Source of the DNA: Tanypteryx hageni
Taxonomy: Eukaryota; Arthropoda; Insecta; Odonata; Petaluridae
Assembly: GCA_028673005.1 (NCBI GenBank)
Contig: CM054118.1
Location: 9,562,082 to 9,626,081 of the forward strand
Direction: 5' to 3'
DNA: 64,000 nucleotides
The notes under the pieces were generated by a model. The model did no database searches and was not told the origin of the DNA. It saw nothing but the letters and a program-made list of their open reading frames with translations. Positions within the stretch are counted from its first letter, which is position 1. Each line of letters opens with the position of its first letter. Below, piece by piece: positions 49,260 to 62,140 of the stretch. Position numbers and translations under genes: made by a program.

Positions 49260-50029
49260 TTAGCGGCAACAGAAAACGAAAGAAAAATGCGAGAAAAAAA
49301 GAAGTCGCAAAATTAAAAAATGCTATGTTAAAATATATTATGACAACAACCTCGAAGATAGGAACCATTGTAAAGGTATCGAAGGATGGAGAAGAAGAAA
49401 ACAATGAAAATGAAGAAAAAATCGAGAACAACCGAACAAGATCTAAAAGTACAACCATCAAAAACAGGCGAAGATGAAGCTACTGCAGTCGATGTTGATG
49501 TAAATATCGAGGATACTTCAGATCAAAATCTGGCGGAAAAACACAAAGAGAAATCTACAATCGAGGGTACAGGAAAACAAGTTCAACAATGAACTTCATT
49601 ACTGATAATAGTCCAACAACAACAAGAATCCAATAAAAATTTTAATGTTGAAGATCAAGCAACCTGGCCAAAAAATTTAACCGATGGAATGAGAACATTA
49701 ATAATTAAAAATGGTCCCATTCAAGTAAAATCTAAGAATTTTCTCAGAGACACCCATGGAAGATACTGTTCCAACTATTATTATAATAAGAAATTGCCGA
49801 ATGGGGAAAATCAGCAAAGAAGATGGTTGACATATTGGAGTAGTACGAATAGTGTATGGTGTTTGCTTGTAAACTGTTCTCAAATTCAGAATCCGCCTTA
49901 TGCAATCAGGGTTTCACAGATTGGCTCCATTTAAGTACAAGAATTCCTGAACATGTTAGAACATCGCCTCATAGACGTGGGGCCCTGGACGACTGCCCAC
50001 CCAGCCCACCCCCCTTCAGGCGGCTCTGA
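49260..50029 (+). pseudogene. hAT/ZMYM-like zf-TTF fragment, unit 10
   Basis: No copy-specific change noticed. Confidence 0.67.
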
Positions 50030-50868
50030 GCCAGATACACTTGAGATTTTATTCAGACTTCTTTCGGACATTCATTTTGACCCATGTTATTTTGTGATGA
50101 TCGTAAAAACCTCAATTCTGCTTATTGTTTCTCTTAGCTATTCATCTGGTTCAACATAAAGGTTTAGGAAAGAAAGGCAATGTAGACAATGGAGAAATAC
50201 TTGAGAAAAGAAATGGTTGAAGCGCTTGTTTCCTCATGTGTGAGAGTATGGATGACTCGAGATGGATATACCGTAAACGTTACGTGATGTTTCTGGTATA
50301 TCCACCGTGATGTCATCACGTAACCACTTAACCTAAGCGAAAGATGTGAGTTCATTAGGCATCTGCTGTATCGCTAGTAAATCAAAGCATAAAAACATAA
50401 CGTCAAATACAGAGAGCATGGAAGGAAATAGTACGTCTCTTATGATCTGATCCTCAGTCCCAAAAGGAACGTCGGTCTCTATGGAAGTGTAGAAAGAAGA
50501 TTTGCTGAGACTATTTCCTTGTTTTATTATTTGGTGTATAAATATAAGAGCGAAACCGCAAGTTGCAAAAGATAGTGTAGGATTATAATGTGGTTTTTGA
50601 GTGAGGGGTGATCCTGTTCATCCAGCAACAGCAGAGATAATATTGTTTCTTCAAATCAACAAGTTGTTGGCTGCAGGAAGGAAATCTATTTTGGTTAGTA
50701 AATAATAACATAATTTATCGTGTTGTTTCTTGATGTTTGCTAAAAGCTTATGCAGTGACTTGTATGTTGAGTGAAATGTCTTTGATTTTTAATTAAAATA
50801 TAAATTTTTGTGGCCATTATTTTTATGATTTTTAAGTGGAGCTCTAAAACAAATTAAATTATTTTTGA

Positions 50869-51030
50869 TTTGAGTTTGATACTAGTGTTGCATCAACATC
50901 TGCAGAAGTGGTTGCCATTGGTGAAGAACCTAGTGCATTCACCAATTATAGTGATCCTAGTGAGTGGATTTTTCTTTTGATTCATAATCAATTGAATGAT
51001 ATTGTTAAAAAAATTCTAATCGCATCTTAA
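50869..51030 (+). pseudogene. Possible ZMYM/hAT-like short fragment, unit 10
   Basis: SDPSEW-containing stretch; no change noticed. Confidence 0.32.
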
Positions 51031-51055
51031 GAGAAAATTATAGCTTTCTTCTTTT

Positions 51056-51122
51056 CCTGGTTTCGAACCCTAGACTACTGTGTGGTAGGTCAGCGCTCTA
51101 ACCACTAGATCACTGCTACCCC
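51056..51122 (-). ncRNA. tRNA-derived segment, unit 10
   Basis: Intact B box. Confidence 0.5.
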
Positions 51123-51442
51123 GACATCAAAAACTCAACCTCGATAAATAAATAATTAAAAATTTATTTGCATGTTTTCCTAATTAAAATAAAAAATATT
51201 TAAATTTTAAGTCGAGGGCCTTGCAAATTCTATTCACCTAGGGTCCTCGTACTCTCTAAGTCTGCCTCTGGGTATGTATTTTGTAACAAAATTAATCCTT
51301 TGCACCTCCCAAGGTGAATTTCTGGTTGTGCCTCTGGTACCATACACCCAAAAGTTTTTTTGATTTAATTTTCAGTTTCTCTATCATATCCTTCCTTTTT
51401 GATCCTTAAAAAATATTTTTGGAATGATAGGAATAATTTATC

Positions 51443-52663
51443 AGTCAATTAAGTTCTTTCATTGTAATTGCTGAACCACTAACCTCAATTATTAACCAAT
51501 CACTGAGTGATGGCATCTATCCTGAGCCTCTAAAATTAGCCAAAATTATCCCAATCTTCAAAAAGGGTTCACGAAATGATCCAGGAAGTTACAGACTTAT
51601 CCTCAATAGCCAAGGTGCTCGAAATTGTTATGTTCAAACAAATTTACCACCACTTTGAATTCTTTGACCTCTTCTCTCCTGCCCAATATGCATTCAGAGT
51701 TAGAAAGTCGACGACTAGTGCTGTAGAATCTCTTGTGACAACCATTCCAACTGCTTTTGAAAACAAGGAATATGCCAGTGTGACTCTTTGCGATCTTTCC
51801 AAAGCATTTGACTGTGTATCTCATGATATACTGCTACTTAAACTACATTATTATGGGATTAGAGGTAATGCACTCAAAATCATTGAGTCCTACCTCTTGA
51901 ACCGATGTCAACTAGTCTATGTCAATGGCCAGCAATCTGAAATTTCCATGATTTAGTATGGGTTTCCTCAAGGCCCCGTTCTTGGGCCCCTTTTCTTTAT
52001 CATAATGATCAATGACTTGGTATCTAGTGTTTCTGGAAAGTTCGTACTCTTCGCAGATGATACCACATTTGTTAACTGTTTCTGGCCATGCTGTTGCTAT
52101 ATCTATATCATCTTCAACCCTGACAGTTGCCAAGTCTTGGTTTGATGCTAATGAACTCTTTATAAATGTTGACAAGACTCAGAATATAATATTCTCTCTA
52201 AAGCATATCCCTAATATCCACATTTCTAATGATCCTGTGAAACTATTAGGTTTCGTACTTTACCCAAAATTATCTTGGGATAATGAAACTGCCTCGAGTG
52301 CTCTTTATGATAAGAAAGCTGAAATCATGTGTATCTAGATCCTATATTAGATGTGTGTACTTTGCATTTTTTCATTGTCACATTAACTATGGTATTTGTT
52401 TATGGGAAAATGCCTCAGCTGTAAATAAAGTCTTTCTGCTGCAAAAGAAAGCAGTACCATTGCTAACTGGTGCATCCTATAGAGAGCACTGTGGGCCTCT
52501 ATTTGGTCGTACAGGTATCATGACTCTATATGGCTGTTATATTTATGCCAATCTCCGACATGTAAAACAAAATATTGGTAATTTTATAGTAAGGTCTGAT
52601 GTGCATACCCATAGTACTAGATTTGGTACCAAACTGGATCTTCCACGAGTGAGACTTACTAAG
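51443..52663 (+). pseudogene. Jockey-type RT fragment, unit 10
   Basis: In-frame TAG at 51954-51956. Confidence 0.88.
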
Positions 52664-53349
52664 GCAAGACGTAAGGCTTTCCTTGATCGAGGATACCCTG
52701 CCGACTTAGTCCACACCATCTCCACCCCCTCCAGACACCCACCCATCTTGAACTCACCCACGAAGACAGAAGTTCCTCTGACTCTCACTACAACCTTTCA
52801 CCCGGGGCTGCACGAAGCCCTAAATAGCATCCCCGCGGCCGCCCATCCAATTCTCCTCAACATACCCACAACTATGCTACTCTTCCCTAAACCCCTATGA
52901 TATCCTTCTGCCGACCTAGGAATCTTGGCGACCTGCTATGGCGCAAGGAACTCCCCACCAGTCCTCCCCTTGTAACAGACCACTTTGTCTCACTTGCCCC
53001 ATCTTAGATACTTCTTCCTCATTTACCAACCCTGTTACCCAAATCTCCTATCCAATCTTATCCTGCAGCACGTGTACCTCCAAAAACATAATATATCTTC
53101 TTATCTGTACTCACAACCACACCCATTAATATCTGCATGAACGGCCATCAGAATAGCATCTCTCTTAGGCACCCCCTTCCGGTGGCCGACCATGCGTTAA
53201 CCTACTCCCTTCCCTTCAATAGCGGCTTCACAGTAAAAACCATTCGTGCTCTTCCAAGTAGTTTTCGCGCACCATAACCCTGTCAATGGTAACTTGCCCA
53301 TATTGACATCTTCCGCTCCCTCTCCTTACCAGGTTTAAACCTTTGTTAA
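52664..53349 (+). pseudogene. PLE C-terminus with broken GIY-YIG, unit 10
   Basis: Ile version of the GIY strand (A at 53088). Confidence 0.75.
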
Positions 53350-53560
53350 CACCCCCACTCCAATCACCCCTCTTTCCTTTCCCCTTCTCCCTCTTTTCCC
53401 GAACCCCTACCTCCAGTGTTATGCTTACTTTTAGTAACTGAAGAAGGGCATGTGGGGCCCAAAAGCTTCCAATTACTAGCCTTCCTCTATCGCTGTGGAC
53501 GTCTACAACCATATGGTAAGTGTTCACTGGCTCCTTCCTATCCCTCTCAACCTCTCATTG

Positions 53561-53562
<2 letters not shown>

Positions 53563-53626
<64 letters not shown>
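53563..53626 (+). repeat. Microsatellite (TA)19(CA)13, unit 11
   Basis: TA run 53563-53600, CA run 53601-53626, the longest CA tract of the window. Confidence 0.98.
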
Positions 53627-53898
53627 GGGTGATTCATGAAGATATAGCATAACTTCAGGAGCTGATTTCTGAGGTCATTGTGAATACAAAATTTCATCTG
53701 AACAAGGGTCCAAATCTGAATAATTACAGAGATATGGCTGTTTAAATCTAAGAAAAAGACCAATTATGAGTGATATTGAATAAAAATAATAACAATACTT
53801 ACAAATACATAGACATAACTGATCATGTGTTGATTTATTTATTTATTTTTATTTAGGAAAGTTAAAGTCTGTGTTTACAGATACGTACGCACATATGT

Positions 53899-54570
53899 CT
53901 AGAGTAGATTCTCAAAAACACCACCTTCGACTTCAATGCATTTTGCTGCCCCTGCTTGAATTGCATGCACTGCTCGCCTTAGCTCATCATGGCTGTCTTT
54001 TATGCGAGCTGCAGCATTCAATATGCGATCAAGTAATGCATCCCATGTTTGCACTTTTGTGTGGTATACAAGATCTATCATCCACCCCCACAGGCAAAAT
54101 TCTAAAGGGTTTAGGTCCGGTGGCCAATTTTGTGGACCACTGCGACTGATCCATCGCCCAGGGAACCAGTGATTGAGGTAAGTAACCACTGCATGGGAAA
54201 AATTAGGAGGTCCATCAGGTTGGAAGTGCATTTGACATCGTGTAGCCAAAGGTACATCTTCTAACAGTTGCGGCAATTCGTTTTGCAGAAATTGTAGATA
54301 GACCTGTCTAGTAAGACGACTCTCAAAAATAAATGGACCAATCAACTGATCATAGAGGATTCCACATTACACATTAACACTGAATCTGTGTTGAAAACTA
54401 CTCTCCACATTGGCATGGGGATTAATTTCTGACCAAACATGGGAATTGTGTGCGTTGTTGACACCATCTCGGGTGAATTGAGCTTCATCACTGAACAGGA
54501 TGTAACGATGCAAAGATACAGAGCCGGCCACAAGCATGTGCGAGCAGTGCTGTTGCATTGGGCCCCGCAC
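53899..54570 (-). pseudogene. Mariner/Tc1-type transposase fragment, unit 11
   Basis: C at 53899 turns the terminal stop from TAA to TAG, as in unit 12. Internal TAA at 54369-54367. Confidence 0.85.
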
Positions 54571-54597
54571 TCAGCTGGGACAGATCATGCCGGTACC

Positions 54598-55367
54598 TTA
54601 GCGGCAACAGAAAACGAAAGAAAAATGCGAGAAAAAAAGAAGTCGCAAAATTAAAAAATGCTATGTTAAAATATATTATGACAACAACCTCGAAGATAGG
54701 AACCATTGTAAAGGTATCGAAGGATGGAGAAGAAGAAAACAATGAAAATGAAGAAAAAATCGAGAACAACCGAACAAGATCTAAAAGTACAACCATCAAA
54801 AACAGGCGAAGATGAAGCTACTGCAGTCGATGTTGATGTAAATATCGAGGATACTTCAGATCAAAATCTGGCGGAAAAACACAAAGAGAAATCTACAATC
54901 GAGGGTACAGGAAAACAAGTTCAACAATGAACTTCATTACTGATAATAGTCCAACAACAACAAGAATCCAATAAAAATTTTAATGTTGAAGATCAAGCAA
55001 CCTGGCCAAAAAATTTAACCGATGGAATGAGAACATTAATAATTAAAAATGGTCCCATTCAAGTAAAATCTAAGAATTTTCTCAGAGACACCCATGGAAG
55101 ATACTGTTCCAACTATTATTATAATAAGAAATTGCCGAATGGGGAAAATCAGCAAAGAAGATGGTTGACATATTGGAGTAGTACGAATAGTGTATGGTGT
55201 TTGCTTGTAAACTGTTCTCAAATTCAGAATCCGCCTTATGCAATCAGGGTTTCACAGATTGGCTCCATTTAAGTACAAGAATTCCTGAACATGTTAGAAC
55301 ATCGCCTCATAGACGTGGGGCCCTGGACGACTGCCCACCCAGCCCACCCCCCTTCAGGCGGCTCTGA
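54598..55367 (+). pseudogene. hAT/ZMYM-like zf-TTF fragment, unit 11
   Basis: No copy-specific change noticed. Confidence 0.67.
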
Positions 55368-56206
55368 GCCAGATACACTTGAGATTTTATTCAGACTTCT
55401 TTCGGACATTCATTTTGACCCATGTTATTTTGTGATGATCGTAAAAACCTCAATTCTGCTTATTGTTTCTCTTAGCTATTCATCTGGTTCAACATAAAGG
55501 TTTAGGAAAGAAAGGCAATGTAGACAATGGAGAAATACTTGAGAAAAGAAATGGTTGAAGCGCTTGTTTCCTCATGTGTGAGAGTATGGATGACTCGAGA
55601 TGGATATACCGTAAACGTTACGTGATGTTTCTGGTATATCCACCGTGATGTCATCACGTAACCACTTAACCTAAGCGAAAGATGTGAGTTCATTAGGCAT
55701 CTGCTGTATCGCTAGTAAATCAAAGCATAAAAACATAACGTCAAATACAGAGAGCATGGAAGGAAATAGTACGTCTCTTATGATCTGATCCTCAGTCCCA
55801 AAAGGAACGTCGGTCTCTATGGAAGTGTAGAAAGAAGATTTGCTGAGACTATTTCCTTGTTTTATTATTTGGTGTATAAATATAAGAGCGAAACCGCAAG
55901 TTGCAAAAGATAGTGTAGGATTATAATGTGGTTTTTGAGTGAGGGGTGATCCTGTTCATCCAGCAACAGCAGAGATAATATTGTTTCTTCAAATCAACAA
56001 GTTGTTGGCTGCAGGAAGGAAATCTATTTTGGTTAGTAAATAATAACATAATTTATCGTGTTGTTTCTTGATGTTTGCTAAAAGCTTATGCAGTGACTTG
56101 TATGTTGAGTGAAATGTCTTTGATTTTTAATTAAAATATAAATTTTTGTGGCCATTATTTTTATGATTTTTAAGTGGAGCTCTAAAACAAATTAAATTAT
56201 TTTTGA

Positions 56207-56368
56207 TTTGAGTTTGATACTAGTGTTGCATCAACATCTGCAGAAGTGGTTGCCATTGGTGAAGAACCTAGTGCATTCACCAATTATAGTGATCCTAGTG
56301 AGTGGATTTTTCTTTTGATTCATAATCAATTGAATGATATTGTTAAAAAAATTCTAATCGCATCTTAA
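56207..56368 (+). pseudogene. Possible ZMYM/hAT-like short fragment, unit 11
   Basis: SDPSEW-containing stretch; no change noticed. Confidence 0.32.
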
Positions 56369-56393
56369 GAGAAAATTATAGCTTTCTTCTTTT

Positions 56394-56460
56394 CCTGGTT
56401 TCGAACCCTAGACTACTGTGTGGTAGGTCAGCGCTCTAACCACTAGATCACTGCTACCCC
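56394..56460 (-). ncRNA. tRNA-derived segment, unit 11
   Basis: Intact B box. Confidence 0.5.
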
Positions 56461-56780
56461 GACATCAAAAACTCAACCTCGATAAATAAATAATTAAAAA
56501 TTTATTTGCATGTTTTCCTAATTAAAATAAAAAATATTTAAATTTTAAGTCGAGGGCCTTGCAAATTCTATTCACCTAGGGTCCTCGTACTCTCTAAGTC
56601 TGCCTCTGGGTATGTATTTTGTAACAAAATTAATCCTTTGCACCTCCCAAGGTGAATTTCTGGTTGTGCCTCTGGTACCATACACCCAAAAGTTTTTTTG
56701 ATTTAATTTTCAGTTTCTCTATCATATCCTTCCTTTTTGATCCTTAAAAAATATTTTTGGAATGATAGGAATAATTTATC

Positions 56781-58001
56781 AGTCAATTAAGTTCTTTCAT
56801 TGTAATTGCTGAACCACTAACCTCAATTATTAACCAATCACTGAGTGATGGCATCTATCCTGAGCCTCTAAAATTAGCCAAAATTATCCCAATCTTCAAA
56901 AAGGGTTCACGAAATGATCCAGGAAGTTACAGACTTATCCTCAATAGCCAAGGTGCTCGAAATTGTTATGTTCAAACAAATTTACCACCACTTTGAATTC
57001 TTTGACCTCTTCTCTCCTGCCCAATATGCATTCAGAGTTAGAAAGTCGACGACTAGTGCTGTAGAATCTCTTGTGACAACCATTCCAACTGCTTTTGAAA
57101 ACAAGGAATATGCCAGTGTGACTCTTTGCGATCTTTCCAAAGCATTTGACTGTGTATCTCATGATATACTGCTACTTAAACTACATTATTATGGGATTAG
57201 AGGTAATGCACTCAAAATCATTGAGTCCTACCTCTTGAACCGATGTCAACTAGTCTATGTCAATGGCCAGCAATCTGAAATTTCCATGATTTAGTATGGG
57301 TTTCCTCAAGGCCCCGTTCTTGGGCCCCTTTTCTTTATCATAATGATCAATGACTTGGTATCTAGTGTTTCTGGAAAGTTCGTACTCTTCGCAGATGATA
57401 CCACATTTGTTAACTGTTTCTGGCCATGCTGTTGCTATATCTATATCATCTTCAACCCTGACAGTTGCCAAGTCTTGGTTTGATGCTAATGAACTCTTTA
57501 TAAATGTTGACAAGACTCAGAATATAATATTCTCTCTAAAGCATATCCCTAATATCCACATTTCTAATGATCCTGTGAAACTATTAGGTTTCGTACTTTA
57601 CCCAAAATTATCTTGGGATAATGAAACTGCCTCGAGTGCTCTTTATGATAAGAAAGCTGAAATCATGTGTATCTAGATCCTATATTAGATGTGTGTACTT
57701 TGCATTTTTTCATTGTCACATTAACTATGGTATTTGTTTATGGGAAAATGCCTCAGCTGTAAATAAAGTCTTTCTGCTGCAAAAGAAAGCAGTACCATTG
57801 CTAACTGGTGCATCCTATAGAGAGCACTGTGGGCCTCTATTTGGTCGTACAGGTATCATGACTCTATATGGCTGTTATATTTATGCCAATCTCCGACATG
57901 TAAAACAAAATATTGGTAATTTTATAGTAAGGTCTGATGTGCATACCCATAGTACTAGATTTGGTACCAAACTGGATCTTCCACGAGTGAGACTTACTAA
58001 G
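56781..58001 (+). pseudogene. Jockey-type RT fragment, unit 11
   Basis: In-frame TAG at 57292-57294. Confidence 0.88.
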
Positions 58002-58687
58002 GCAAGACGTAAGGCTTTCCTTGATCGAGGATACCCTGCCGACTTAGTCCACACCATCTCCACCCCCTCCAGACACCCACCCATCTTGAACTCACCCACG
58101 AAGACAGAAGTTCCTCTGACTCTCACTACAACCTTTCACCCGGGGCTGCACGAAGCCCTAAATAGCATCCCCGCGGCCGCCCATCCAATTCTCCTCAACA
58201 TACCCACAACTATGCTACTCTTCCCTAAACCCCTATGATATCCTTCTGCCGACCTAGGAATCTTGGCGACCTGCTATGGCGCAAGGAACTCCCCACCAGT
58301 CCTCCCCTTGTAACAGACCACTTTGTCTCACTTGCCCCATCTTAGATACTTCTTCCTCATTTACCAACCCTGTTACCCAAATCTCCTATCCAATCTTATC
58401 CTGCAGCACGTGTACCTCCAAAAACGTAATATATCTTCTTATCTGTACTCACAACCACACCCATTAATATCTGCATGAACGGCCATCAGAATAGCATCTC
58501 TCTTAGGCACCCCCTTCCGGTGGCCGACCATGCGTTAACCTACTCCCTTCCCTTCAATAGCGGCTTCACAGTAAAAACCATTCGTGCTCTTCCAAGTAGT
58601 TTTCGCGCACCATAACCCTGTCAATGGTAACTTGCCCATATTGACATCTTCCGCTCCCTCTCCTTACCAGGTTTAAACCTTTGTTAA
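58002..58687 (+). pseudogene. PLE C-terminus with broken GIY-YIG, unit 11
   Basis: Val version of the GIY strand, unlike neighbours 10 and 12. Confidence 0.75.
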
Positions 58688-58898
58688 CACCCCCACTCCA
58701 ATCACCCCTCTTTCCTTTCCCCTTCTCCCTCTTTTCCCGAACCCCTACCTCCAGTGTTATGCTTACTTTTAGTAACTGAAGAAGGGCATGTGGGGCCCAA
58801 AAGCTTCCAATTACTAGCCTTCCTCTATCGCTGTGGACGTCTACAACCATATGGTAAGTGTTCACTGGCTCCTTCCTATCCCTCTCAACCTCTCATTG

Positions 58899-58900
<2 letters not shown>

Positions 58901-58986
<86 letters not shown>
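58901..58986 (+). repeat. Microsatellite (TA)31(CA)12, unit 12
   Basis: TA run 58901-58962, CA run 58963-58986; the longest combined tract (86 bp). Confidence 0.98.
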
Positions 58987-59258
58987 GGGTGATTCATGAA
59001 GATATAGCATAACTTCAGGAGCTGATTTCTGAGGTCATTGTGAATACAAAATTTCATCTGAACAAGGGTCCAAATCTGAATAATTACAGAGATATGGCTG
59101 TTTAAATCTAAGAAAAAGACCAATTATGAGTGATATTGAATAAAAATAATAACAATACTTACAAATACATAGACATAACTGATCATGTGTTGATTTATTT
59201 ATTTATTTTTATTTAGGAAAGTTAAAGTCTGTGTTTACAGATACGTACGCACATATGT

Positions 59259-59930
59259 CTAGAGTAGATTCTCAAAAACACCACCTTCGACTTCAATGCA
59301 TTTTGCTGCCCCTGCTTGAATTGCATGCACTGCTCGCCTTAGCTCATCATGGCTGTCTTTTATGCGAGCTGCAGCATTCAATATGCGATCAAGTAATGCA
59401 TCCCATGTTTGCACTTTTGTGTGGTATACAAGATCTATCATCCACCCCCACAGGCAAAATTCTAAAGGGTTTAGGTCCGGTGGCCAATTTTGTGGACCAC
59501 TGCGACTGATCCATCGCCCAGGGAACCAGTGATTGAGGTAAGTAACCACTGCATGGGAAAAATTAGGAGGTCCATCAGGTTGGAAGTGCATTTGACATCG
59601 TGTAGCCAAAGGTACATCTTCTAACAGTTGCGGCAATTCGTTTTGCAGAAATTGTAGATAGACCTGTCTAGTAAGACGACTCTCAAAAATAAATGGACCA
59701 ATCAACTGATCATAGAGGATTCCACATTACACATTAACACTGAATCTGTGTTGAAAACTACTCTCCACATTGGCATGGGGATTAATTTCTGACCAAACAT
59801 GGGAATTGTGTGCGTTGTTGACACCATCTCGGGTGAATTGAGCTTCATCACTGAACAGGATGTAACGATGCAAAGATACAGAGCCGGCCACAAGCATGTG
59901 CGAGCAGTGCTGTTGCATTGGGCCCCGCAC
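59259..59930 (-). pseudogene. Mariner/Tc1-type transposase fragment, unit 12
   Basis: Terminal stop is TAG (C at 59259), as in unit 11. Internal TAA at 59729-59727. Confidence 0.85.
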
Positions 59931-59957
59931 TCAGCTGGGACAGATCATGCCGGTACC

Positions 59958-60727
59958 TTAGCGGCAACAGAAAACGAAAGAAAAATGCGAGAAAAAAAGA
60001 AGTCGCAAAATTAAAAAATGCTATGTTAAAATATATTATGACAACAACCTCGAAGATAGGAACCATTGTAAAGGTATCGAAGGATGGAGAAGAAGAAAAC
60101 AATGAAAATGAAGAAAAAATCGAGAACAACCGAACAAGATCTAAAAGTACAACCATCAAAAACAGGCGAAGATGAAGCTACTGCAGTCGATGTTGATGTA
60201 AATATCGAGGATACTTCAGATCAAAATCTGGCGGAAAAACACAAAGAGAAATCTACAATCGAGGGTACAGGAAAACAAGTTCAACAATGAACTTCATTAC
60301 TGATAATAGTCCAACAACAACAAGAATCCAATAAAAATTTTAATGTTGAAGATCAAGCAACCTGGCCAAAAAATTTAACCGATGGAATGAGAACATTAAT
60401 AATTAAAAATGGTCCCATTCAAGTAAAATCTAAGAATTTTCTCAGAGACACCCATGGAAGATACTGTTCCAACTATTATTATAATAAGAAATTGCCGAAT
60501 GGGGAAAATCAGCAAAGAAGATGGTTGACATATTGGAGTAGTACGAATAGTGTATGGTGTTTGCTTGTAAACTGTTCTCAAATTCAGAATCCGCCTTATG
60601 CAATCAGGGTTTCACAGATTGGCTCCATTTAAGTACAAGAATTCCTGAACATGTTAGAACATCGCCTCATAGACGTGGGGCCCTGGACGACTGCCCACCC
60701 AGCCCACCCCCCTTCAGGCGGCTCTGA
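59958..60727 (+). pseudogene. hAT/ZMYM-like zf-TTF fragment, unit 12
   Basis: No copy-specific change noticed. Confidence 0.67.
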
Positions 60728-61566
60728 GCCAGATACACTTGAGATTTTATTCAGACTTCTTTCGGACATTCATTTTGACCCATGTTATTTTGTGATGATC
60801 GTAAAAACCTCAATTCTGCTTATTGTTTCTCTTAGCTATTCATCTGGTTCAACATAAAGGTTTAGGAAAGAAAGGCAATGTAGACAATGGAGAAATACTT
60901 GAGAAAAGAAATGGTTGAAGCGCTTGTTTCCTCATGTGTGAGAGTATGGATGACTCGAGATGGATATACCGTAAACGTTACGTGATGTTTCTGGTATATC
61001 CACCGTGATGTCATCACGTAACCACTTAACCTAAGCGAAAGATGTGAGTTCATTAGGCATCTGCTGTATCGCTAGTAAATCAAAGCATAAAAACATAACG
61101 TCAAATACAGAGAGCATGGAAGGAAATAGTACGTCTCTTATGATCTGATCCTCAGTCCCAAAAGGAACGTCGGTCTCTATGGAAGTGTAGAAAGAAGATT
61201 TGCTGAGACTATTTCCTTGTTTTATTATTTGGTGTATAAATATAAGAGTGAAACCGCAAGTTGCAAAAGATAGTGTAGGATTATAATGTGGTTTTTGAGT
61301 GAGGGGTGATCCTGTTCATCCAGCAACAGCAGAGATAATATTGTTTCTTCAAATCAACAAGTTGTTGGCTGCAGGAAGGAAATCTATTTTGGTTAGTAAA
61401 TAATAACATAATTTATCGTGTTGTTTCTTGATGTTTGCTAAAAGCTTATGCAGTGACTTGTATGTTGAGTGAAATGTCTTTGATTTTGAATTAAAATATA
61501 AATTTTTGTGGCCATTATTTTTATGATTTTTAAGTGGAGCTCTAAAACAAATTAAATTATTTTTGA

Positions 61567-61728
61567 TTTGAGTTTGATACTAGTGTTGCATCAACATCTG
61601 CAGAAGTGGTTGCCATTGGTGAAGAACCTAGTGCATTCACCAATTATAGTGATCCTAGTGAGTGGATTTTTCTTTTGATTCATAATCAATTGAATGATAT
61701 TGTTAAAAAAATTCTAATCGCATCTTAA
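61567..61728 (+). pseudogene. Possible ZMYM/hAT-like short fragment, unit 12
   Basis: SDPSEW-containing stretch unchanged; the private G at 61488 and T at 61249 lie upstream in non-coding DNA. Confidence 0.32.
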
Positions 61729-61753
61729 GAGAAAATTATAGCTTTCTTCTTTT

Positions 61754-61820
61754 CCTGGTTTCGAACCCTAGACTACTGTGTGGTAGGTCAGCGCTCTAAC
61801 CACTAGATCACTGCTACCCC
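61754..61820 (-). ncRNA. tRNA-derived segment, unit 12
   Basis: Intact B box. Confidence 0.5.
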
Positions 61821-62140
61821 GACATCAAAAACTCAACCTCGATAAATAAATAATTAAAAATTTATTTGCATGTTTTCCTAATTAAAATAAAAAATATTTA
61901 AATTTTAAGTCGAGGGCCTTGCAAATTCTATTCACCTAGGGTCCTCGTACTCTCTAAGTCTGCCTCTGGGTATGTATTTTGTAACAAAATTAATCCTTTG
62001 CACCTCCCAAGGTGAATTTCTGGTTGTGCCTCTGGTACCATACACCCAAAAGTTTTTTTGATTTAATTTTCAGTTTCTCTATCATATCCTTCCTTTTTGA
62101 TCCTTAAAAAATATTTTTGGAATGATAGGAATAATTTATC

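Larger units (their letters stand above)
47971..53302 (+). repeat. Tandem unit 10 (5332 bp)
   Basis: Microsatellite (TA)22(CA)7. T at 48908 is shared only with unit 5, five units upstream. A at 53088 belongs to the unit 8-10 run. Confidence 0.97.
53303..58640 (+). repeat. Tandem unit 11 (5338 bp)
   Basis: Microsatellite (TA)19(CA)13. The expanded CA tract and C at 53899 are shared only with neighbouring unit 12. Confidence 0.97.
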
